Assembly: GCF_006442205.1 (NCBI RefSeq)
Contig: NZ_VFVR01000009.1
Span: 1-64,000, forward strand
Direction: 5' to 3'
DNA length: 64,000 bases
Origin: Mesorhizobium sp. B2-3-12
GTDB lineage: Bacteria > Pseudomonadota > Alphaproteobacteria > Rhizobiales > Rhizobiaceae
Every line of letters begins with the position of its first letter. Within the stretch, counting starts at the first letter, position 1. Below are positions 59,462-64,000 of this stretch, piece after piece. A model generated the notes under the pieces. That model did not search any database, was not told the DNA's origin, and saw only the letters and a list, made by a program, of their open reading frames with translations. Both the position numbers and the translations under genes were made by a program.

Positions 59462-59770
59462 ATGGATGAACCCGACCGCTGGCGCCACATGTCCAGCGCG
59501 CCGAAAGACGGCAGCCGGATCCTCGTTACGGTCCGCCCATCCGAACAGGGGCCGGCGGAAGTCGACCTTGCCTACTGGTCGCGCACCGATCAATTCGGTG
59601 AGGAAGGCTGGCGCGCTTCCGATTCCTCGCCTGGCCGCGTCGTCGAATATGCCGAGCCCGAGCTGAAATGCTGGATGCCGATGCCCTCGGCCAATCTCGG
59701 CCGGGGCGCCTCGATGCCGGCGCCCTGGGAAGGCGACGACGCGCAACAATTGGACGGCTCCGGAATTTAG
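59462..59770 (+). CDS. Small conserved hypothetical protein (DUF551-like pattern)
   Basis: A 102-residue protein with AGGAGAAA before ATG 59462. WRHMSSAPKDGSRILVTVRP and AYWSRTDQFGEEGWRASDSS followed by CWMPMP give the pattern W-x-MS-x-APKDG-x-x-I-L ... W ... WMP-x-P, common in short phage and rhizobial proteins of unknown function. No signal or membrane helix. It is followed 12 bp later by half of a palindromic element. Confidence 0.7.
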   Translation: MDEPDRWRHMSSAPKDGSRILVTVRPSEQGPAEVDLAYWSRTDQFGEEGWRASDSSPGRVVEYAEPELKCWMPMPSANLGRGASMPAPWEGDDAQQLDGSGI

Positions 59771-59781
59771 CGCCGGGGGGC

Positions 59782-59846
59782 GAAGCTGCCAATCTCCCCC
59801 CTCGTGGGGGAGATGTCCGGCAGGACAGAGGGGGGCGCCGTAGAGC
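59782..59846. repeat. Half of a class B palindromic element, upstream of the DUF559 gene
   Basis: Only one arm is present: GAAGCTGCCAATCTCCCCCC to CAGAGGGGGGCGCCGTAGAG, with its CTCCCCCCTCGTGGGGGAG hairpin. In a complete element this would be the right arm. Its outer end faces the DUF559 gene, which starts 30 bp on. Confidence 0.85.
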
Positions 59847-59874
59847 GCCGGCATCAATCGTAGTCGAAACTGCT

Positions 59875-60249
59875 ATGCCTCATACGCCATTGCCTCCGCG
59901 AAACCGCGCGAACGCCAAATCGATGCGGAAGGCTATGACGGATGCCGAGCTGAAGCTCTGGAATGAACTTCGTGCACATCGGTTAATGGGGCTGGGATTT
60001 CGCAGACAGTTTCCAATTGCCGCTTATATCGTCGACTTCGCATGCCCGCAGAAGAGGCTTGTCGTCGAAGTCGACGGATCGCAGCATGGCGATAAAAGTG
60101 TTGCAGTGGATGACACTGTCAGGACGATGTACTTGGAACAGGACGGCTGGACCCTGTTGCGGTTCTGGAATGACGATGTGATTCACGACATCGACAACGT
60201 CTGCCAACATATTGTCATCGCGGCAGGTTTGAGCGGTGTCGACTTATAG
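59875..60249 (+). CDS. DUF559 endonuclease-like protein (Vsr fold)
   Basis: A 124-residue protein starting at ATG 59875. KSMRKAMTDAELKLWNELRA, GLGFRRQFPIAAYIVDFACP and KRLVVEVDGSQHGDKSVAVD are the DUF559 blocks; the Asp in IVDF and the E-V-D in VVEVDG form a PD-(D/E)xK-like site as in Vsr mismatch endonucleases. WTLLRFWNDDVIHDIDNVCQ ends the domain. Nuclease activity is predicted, not shown, for this family. The gene is exactly enclosed by two half palindromic elements in opposite orientation, an arrangement discussed in the findings. Confidence 0.87.
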   Translation: MPHTPLPPRNRANAKSMRKAMTDAELKLWNELRAHRLMGLGFRRQFPIAAYIVDFACPQKRLVVEVDGSQHGDKSVAVDDTVRTMYLEQDGWTLLRFWNDDVIHDIDNVCQHIVIAAGLSGVDL

Positions 60250-60322
60250 GCCGGCGGGACAGCGCCCCCCTCTGCCCTGCCGGGCATCTCCCCCACATGG
60301 GGGGAGATTGGCAGCTTCGACG
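60250..60322. repeat. Half of a class B palindromic element, downstream of the DUF559 gene
   Basis: One arm only: GCCGGCGGGACAGCGCCCCC to GGGGGGAGATTGGCAGCTTC, with its CTCCCCCACATGGGGGGAG hairpin. It would be the left arm of a complete element. It starts directly at the stop codon of the DUF559 gene and is inverted relative to the half upstream of it. Confidence 0.85.
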
Positions 60323-60331
60323 CCAGCTCCT

Positions 60332-61174
60332 TCAGAACAGGAACGCCGCCGTGGCCGGGTTTGGGCCGCCTCGGCCGTCAGCCGAATCCATGCCTCGGAT
60401 GGTCTCCAGGTCCTGCGCGTCCAGTTCGAAATCGAAGACGTCGAAATTGGCCGCGATACGGTCCTGGCGGATCGACTTCGGGATGACGATCAGCCCTTGC
60501 TGGAGATGCCAGCGGATCATGGTCTGCGCGGCTGACTTACCATGCTTCCTGGCGATGCCCGCGATGGTCGGGTCGCCGAGCAGCTTGCCGCTGCCCAGCG
60601 GGCTCCAGCTTTCCGTATGAATGTCGTGCTTGGCATGGAATTCCCTGAGCGCGCGCTGCTGGAAACGGGGGTGCAGTTCCACCTGGTTGACGCTTGGCAC
60701 CACGCCCGTCTCGCCGATGATGCGTTCCAGATGATCGGGATTGAAATTCGAGACGCCGATCGACTTGATGCGGCCGGCCTGCTTCAGCTCGACGAGCGTC
60801 TTCCAGGCCTCGACATATTTGTCCTGGCTGGGCACCGGCCAGTGGATCAGGAACAGGTCGAGCTGCTCGACGCCGAGCTTCTTCATCGTGCCGTCGAAGG
60901 CGCGCAGCGCCGCATCGCGCTGGTGGGCGCCGTTGCGCAGCTTGGAGGTGATGAACAGCTCTTCCGCCGGCACGCCGGCGGCGCGGATCGCCTCGCCGAC
61001 GCCCTCCTCGTTCTGATAACCCTCGGCGGTATCGATCAGCCGGTAGCCGGCCTCGATCGCCCAGCCCACCACTTGCGCGGTGATGTCGTGATCGACCTGC
61101 CACACGCCAAGGCCAAGCTGGGGAATGGCGGCGCCGTCGTTCAAGGTGATCTGTTCGGGCATGGTTTCTGGCAT
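60332..61174 (-). CDS. Aldo/keto reductase
   Basis: A 280-residue AKR starting at ATG 61174 with GAGGA six bases upstream. The catalytic tetrad is visible: Asp and Tyr in YRLIDTAEGYQNEEGVGEAI, Lys in ELFITSKLRNGAHQ, His in LFLIHWPVPSQDKY. The NADPH site is VIPKSIRQDRIAANFDVFDF. It belongs to the 2,5-diketo-D-gluconate reductase/AKR5-like group and reduces aldehydes or ketones. A longer in-frame start has no family similarity. Single gene, convergent with the DUF559 gene. Confidence 0.92.
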   Translation of the reverse strand: MPETMPEQITLNDGAAIPQLGLGVWQVDHDITAQVVGWAIEAGYRLIDTAEGYQNEEGVGEAIRAAGVPAEELFITSKLRNGAHQRDAALRAFDGTMKKLGVEQLDLFLIHWPVPSQDKYVEAWKTLVELKQAGRIKSIGVSNFNPDHLERIIGETGVVPSVNQVELHPRFQQRALREFHAKHDIHTESWSPLGSGKLLGDPTIAGIARKHGKSAAQTMIRWHLQQGLIVIPKSIRQDRIAANFDVFDFELDAQDLETIRGMDSADGRGGPNPATAAFLF

Positions 61175-61294
61175 GGTTGGGTCCTCGGCAAATTGGCAAA
61201 AGAGTGTCAGGTGGGCGAACGTGCGGTGCATATCTAGGCCTGGCTCGAACGATCGGCCAGGCGGCTGCGACAAATGGCGAGTTCGCCGGGAAGG

Positions 61295-61738
61295 CTACTC
61301 GGTCTCGAACGGGATGAAGCGGCGGTCGACATAGCGATCCAGATATCCGGTATGGACCGGCTCGGCCAAGTGACGGGCCTTGAAATACGCCAAGGCAAGA
61401 AGCGGTTGTCCGCCTTCAATCGGTTCCACGCTGACGCATTCGCGCAGATTTCCAGGCTTTCCAATGGACTCCAGTCGGTCGAGTTTCGCCAGCCGCTTTG
61501 CGTCCACGCTGTAAAGTTCGCCGAGCACCTGATACCCGGTGCCGGGCTCGTTGAACATCATCGGAGCGAAACGCGGGCCGGCGACAAGCATCGGCAGGCG
61601 CTGGCGCGTCTTGTATGCACCGAGAAAGCGCGCACCGGACAGCCCCCGGGCGTGCAGCGGAAATCCCCTTTTCAGTGTACCGAAGACAAACAGGTTTTCG
61701 TCCATGTACGGGAACGCTCGTGCCACGTCAAAGTTCAT
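61295..61738 (-). CDS. AIG2-like gamma-glutamylcyclotransferase family protein
   Basis: A protein of 147 residues from ATG 61738, or 136 from ATG 61705. LFVFGTLKRGFPLHARGLSG is the family opening (the YGTL-like glycine loop that binds the glutamyl group), and YQVLGELYSVDAKRLAKLDR with LESIG gives the catalytic-Glu region. LLALAYFKARHLAEP ends the fold. Members cleave gamma-glutamyl amides to 5-oxoproline; eukaryotic AIG2 proteins and bacterial YtfP belong here. It is upstream of the aldo/keto reductase, 120 bp away. Confidence 0.82.
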   Translation of the reverse strand: MNFDVARAFPYMDENLFVFGTLKRGFPLHARGLSGARFLGAYKTRQRLPMLVAGPRFAPMMFNEPGTGYQVLGELYSVDAKRLAKLDRLESIGKPGNLRECVSVEPIEGGQPLLALAYFKARHLAEPVHTGYLDRYVDRRFIPFETE

Positions 61739-61745
61739 GGAGTGA

Positions 61746-62039
61746 GGGGCTTATCGCCGTGCGGGGAGCAGCGGCCTGTGGGGGCGGACCGAGTTGGGCC
61801 TGCTCTTCCTCGATATGTTCTTCGTGCCCGGGCATTTGCGTGGGAAATCCTATGGCACGCGGCTTCTCGCCCTGGTCGAGGTGGAAGCACGACGCCGTGG
61901 CTGCAGCCGGGCCGTGGTGGAGACGAGCAGTTTCCAGGCACCCAGGTTTTATGCCAGACATGATTACGAGGAATTCGGCCGGGTCGAATTCGGCATTGGC
62001 GGACACGCCCGCATTTTCCTGCGCAAGCATCTCGAGTGA
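61746..62039 (+). pseudogene. Truncated GNAT acetyltransferase (C-terminal remnant)
   Basis: The open frame runs from just after a TGA at 61743-61745 to TGA at 62037-62039 and reads SSGLWGRTELGLLFLDMFFV, then PGHLRGKSYGTRLLALVEVE (the acetyl-CoA loop R-G-x-x-Y/G-T), to FQAPRFYARHDYEEFGRVEF and ARIFLRKHLE. This is the second half of a GNAT enzyme; strand 1, helices 1-2 and the first third of the family are absent, and the 5' end meets the AIG2-like gene. A short product from TTG 61794 is possible but would lack part of the fold. Confidence 0.75.
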
Positions 62040-62143
62040 GCGCTCGGTCCCAAGATGCGGGCCGTGGCGCTCGGCGCGATCCTGGCGGCCATTTGTTTCA
62101 CCGCAATTCTGCAAGCGAAGCGCCTACACTTGCTGGAATTGCG

Positions 62144-62776
62144 CTAGCGAGGCCGGCGCACCGCCCGCACCACGCCGGCGTTTCCGCTGCCGCAGAAGAG
62201 ACGGTCGCCGCCATCGGATTCCAGCCCGGAGATTCCCATGCCGGCCGGCATGTCGAGCTTCTCCAGAACCTTGCCCGTTTGTGGGTCGACGCGGCGCAGA
62301 TCGCTCTCGTCGCCTTCCCAGGTGGCGTGCCACAATTCGCCGTCGACCCAGGTCACCCCGGTGACGAAACGGTTGGATTCGATGGTGCGCAGGATTTTTC
62401 CGGTCTCGGGATCGATCTGGTGGATCTTGCGCTCCCGGTGCTGCCCCACCCAGAGCGTGCCTTCGGCCCAGGTCAGCCCGGAATCGCCGCCATTGCCGGG
62501 TGCCGGAATGGTGGAGATGACCTCGCCCGTATCGGGATCGATCTTCTGGATGCGATCATTGGCGAGTTGGAAGAAATGCCGGCCGTCATAGGCGGTACCG
62601 GCATGCGCCGCGACGTCGATCGAATGCAACGCCTGTCCGCTCTCCGGATCGAAGGCGTTCAGCCTGTCGCCCGAGGCGAACCAGACATTCTTGCCGTCAA
62701 AGCTCACTCCGGCCACCGCCTTGGCGCCAGGAAAGGGTCCGTATTCCCTCAGGATTTCAGCAGCTGCATGTTTCAT
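62144..62776 (-). CDS. Beta-propeller protein (glutamine-cyclotransferase/SMP-30-like repeats)
   Basis: A 210-residue protein without signal peptide, built from repeated strands of about 40 residues: AFDPESGQALHSI, KIDPDTGEVISTI, QIDPETGKILRTI and VDPQTGKVLEKL, each preceded by a W- or F-containing strand (NVWFASGDR, TLWVGQHRER, ELWHATWEGD). It is a short propeller of about five blades. Relatives include glutaminyl cyclase-like and PQQ-type propellers; the short form in bacteria has no known role. It is 31 bp downstream of the wHTH regulator gene, so the two are co-transcribed. Confidence 0.78.
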   Translation of the reverse strand: MKHAAAEILREYGPFPGAKAVAGVSFDGKNVWFASGDRLNAFDPESGQALHSIDVAAHAGTAYDGRHFFQLANDRIQKIDPDTGEVISTIPAPGNGGDSGLTWAEGTLWVGQHRERKIHQIDPETGKILRTIESNRFVTGVTWVDGELWHATWEGDESDLRRVDPQTGKVLEKLDMPAGMGISGLESDGGDRLFCGSGNAGVVRAVRRPR

Positions 62777-62807
62777 GTCTCGATCCTCAATCGTTGCTGC
62801 TCCCTTC

Positions 62808-64000
62808 CTAATCGTTCGGCAGCGGCGCGGGGAGTAACAAGGTGGTCGTGAATCCAGCCACCGGCGGCGTCATCCAGCGGCGCGCCCGGCCATGGCCGAA
62901 GGACTGTACCTTGCCGGCCCCGGCAAGCGGCTCGAGCGCCCGCTGCACGCTGCGTTGGCCGGTTCCGAGCGCCAGCGCCAGCGCCGAGCTCGACCAGGCC
63001 TCGCCGTCGGCCAGCAAGGCCAGCACGGCCGCGTGCCGCTCCTCGATCGGCCGCGCCAGCACCAGCACCGCCCGTGCATGGCGCGGCGCCAGCCTGAAGC
63101 CCTGCTTGGTTGCGCTGATGCCGGCCAGCGCGCGAAGCTCGGCGCGCAACCGCCCGATCTCGACGCGCAGGCGCGCGCGATGGGATTCATCGGCATGCTT
63201 GCCGCCGAAGGCCCGCGCCACGAGTTCCCCCCGCGACACGTCGCCTGGCCAGGCTTCGGCGAGCGTCCGCGCCAGGGCGAACAGCACAGGCCGGCTCGCC
63301 AGCGAAACGGTGGTCCTGTCAGCGCGCACGGCGTAGCGGAAGGCATCGACGACCAGACCGGGCGCTCCCTGCAATGCCTCGACCTCTTCGAGCAGCAGCG
63401 GCCGCTCCGTCCCTTGCACGATCAGCCGCGCCGCCGGCGTCTCCAGCGCCTGGCTTGCGCTCTCGACCTCCGCGACGAGGCCTGGAATGCCGGCTATGCG
63501 GGCGGCATGGCGCGCCCATTCCAGTGCCGCGCGCGCCGGCCGGGTCCTGAGCTGCCGCATGGCAATGCCAGCGACGGCGAGCTCGTGCGCGGCCCTGGCC
63601 GCCGGCGGAAGCGGCGCCGGGTCGAGCCCGGCCAGCACATGCTCGGCCTCGTCGAGGCGGCCAATCAAGAGCAGGCGCCGGACCTTGAGGTGGCCGGCAT
63701 GCGCCGCGTTCAACCGGTCGCCATGCTTTTCCAGTGCCGTGCGGGCCGCGTCGAGCGCCTTGGCCGGCCAGCCAAGATCACGCGAGACCAGCGCGATCTC
63801 GGCCTCGGCGACGACGCAGCGGGCGCGCGCGACGGCCTCTTTCGGGCTGAAAGCGCGCGCCGCGCGCCGCAACAGGAGCTTGGCACGATCGAAGTCGCCG
63901 AGCTGCGCCATGGCGATGCCGCGCAACGCCAAGGCCGGCGCATCCTCGCGCAGGGCGACGCGGTCGAGCGCGCCGAGCGCATCGCCCGAAGCCAGCGCCA
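62808..64000 (-). CDS. Helical-repeat protein with C-terminal winged helix (cut by window edge)
   Basis: At least 397 residues; the frame stays open to the right edge, so the start is outside. The visible N-terminal part has TPR-like helical repeats (GDALGALDRVALREDAPALA, LALRGIAMAQLGDFDRAKLL, AARTALEKHGDRLNAAHAGH). Residues near 63050-63330 encode an OmpR/BTAD-like winged helix (VLFALARTLAEAWPGDVSRG and SHRARLRVEIGRLRAELRAL with TKQGFRLA), and a last DNA-binding-like segment follows. It looks like a transcription factor. It precedes the propeller gene, which may be its partner or target. Confidence 0.72.
   Translation of the reverse strand, partial: ALASGDALGALDRVALREDAPALALRGIAMAQLGDFDRAKLLLRRAARAFSPKEAVARARCVVAEAEIALVSRDLGWPAKALDAARTALEKHGDRLNAAHAGHLKVRRLLLIGRLDEAEHVLAGLDPAPLPPAARAAHELAVAGIAMRQLRTRPARAALEWARHAARIAGIPGLVAEVESASQALETPAARLIVQGTERPLLLEEVEALQGAPGLVVDAFRYAVRADRTTVSLASRPVLFALARTLAEAWPGDVSRGELVARAFGGKHADESHRARLRVEIGRLRAELRALAGISATKQGFRLAPRHARAVLVLARPIEERHAAVLALLADGEAWSSSALALALGTGQRSVQRALEPLAGAGKVQSFGHGRARRWMTPPVAGFTTTLLLPAPLPND

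Noticed and set aside
61235..61260. GCCTGGC/GCCAGGC hairpin between the AIG2-like and aldo/keto reductase genes
   Set aside because: Seven pairs and no U-run; its place upstream of the reductase start could equally be chance.
62055..62147. 30-codon hydrophobic open frame after the GNAT remnant
   Set aside because: No ribosome-binding site and no recognisable pattern; it may be part of the decayed 3' region.

Overview
The window looks like chromosomal DNA of a Mesorhizobium-like alphaproteobacterium (order Rhizobiales). This is inferred from the high G+C content, several rhizobial small-protein families (DUF982, DUF1236, Usg-like), a GTTC-N7-GTTC LexA box of the alphaproteobacterial type, a CIRCE-controlled groESL operon, and many copies of a rhizobial-type intergenic palindromic element. 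No rRNA, tRNA, CRISPR array, prophage or complete insertion sequence was seen. Most genes are ordinary chromosomal metabolic and regulatory genes.

Layout, left to right. 1-9.5 kb: the 5' part of a GNAT gene, a tandem pair of outer-membrane-barrel-like proteins, an AraC regulator, a VOC protein, a PLP aminotransferase behind a clean operator dyad, a second GNAT, two secreted proteins, and a phosphoesterase with a PHO-box-like site. 9.8-17.2 kb: a MauG-type di-heme peroxidase, an atypical SDR, an XRE-cupin regulator divergent from a D-amino-acid-dehydrogenase-like flavoprotein with an oligopeptide-type binding protein, and a serine hydrolase. 17.3-22.4 kb: a Fic protein, then a hydroxycinnamate module (MarR regulator, hydroxycinnamoyl-CoA hydratase-lyase, acyl-CoA synthetase) with two operator palindromes, followed by a convergent BKACE gene. 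22.6-28.3 kb: a PAS-GGDEF-EAL protein, a SnoaL-like protein, a secreted hypothetical, a DUF1330/HxlR divergent pair and a HigBA toxin-antitoxin pair. 28.4-36.2 kb: an alkylation-repair cluster (ada, a small gene, an ogt-type methyltransferase, a 2OG-Fe(II) oxygenase), an ECF sigma factor with a SnoaL tail, an alpha/beta hydrolase, a DHFR-like/HxlR divergent pair, SOS-controlled dinB and a 28-residue RiPP-precursor-like peptide.

36.3-50.4 kb holds a DUF1232 membrane protein, a sterol-desaturase-like protein, a Nudix protein, an excalibur protein, and a carbohydrate locus. In that locus a Gfo/Idh oxidoreductase is divergent from an RpiR regulator. They are followed by SDR, mannitol-dehydrogenase-family protein, TIM-barrel isomerase, a binding protein, a double ATPase, two permeases and a nucleoside hydrolase. 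The set looks like uptake and oxidation of a polyol or pentose-type compound, and two palindromic elements lie inside the gene series. 50.5-64 kb: a DUF1236 gene broken by an in-frame amber codon, small membrane proteins, a cupin, DUF982, groESL with CIRCE, an Usg-like protein, a sulfotransferase, a HerA-like ATPase, a GST, a DUF559 endonuclease-like gene flanked by two inverted half-copies of the palindromic element, an aldo/keto reductase, an AIG2-like protein, a GNAT remnant, a beta-propeller protein and a truncated wHTH regulator at the edge.

The less ordinary signals are the palindromic element family with its conserved asymmetric core, the DUF559 gene between two element halves, the RiPP-like peptide behind dinB, and a series of well-formed operators that link regulators to neighbouring genes.
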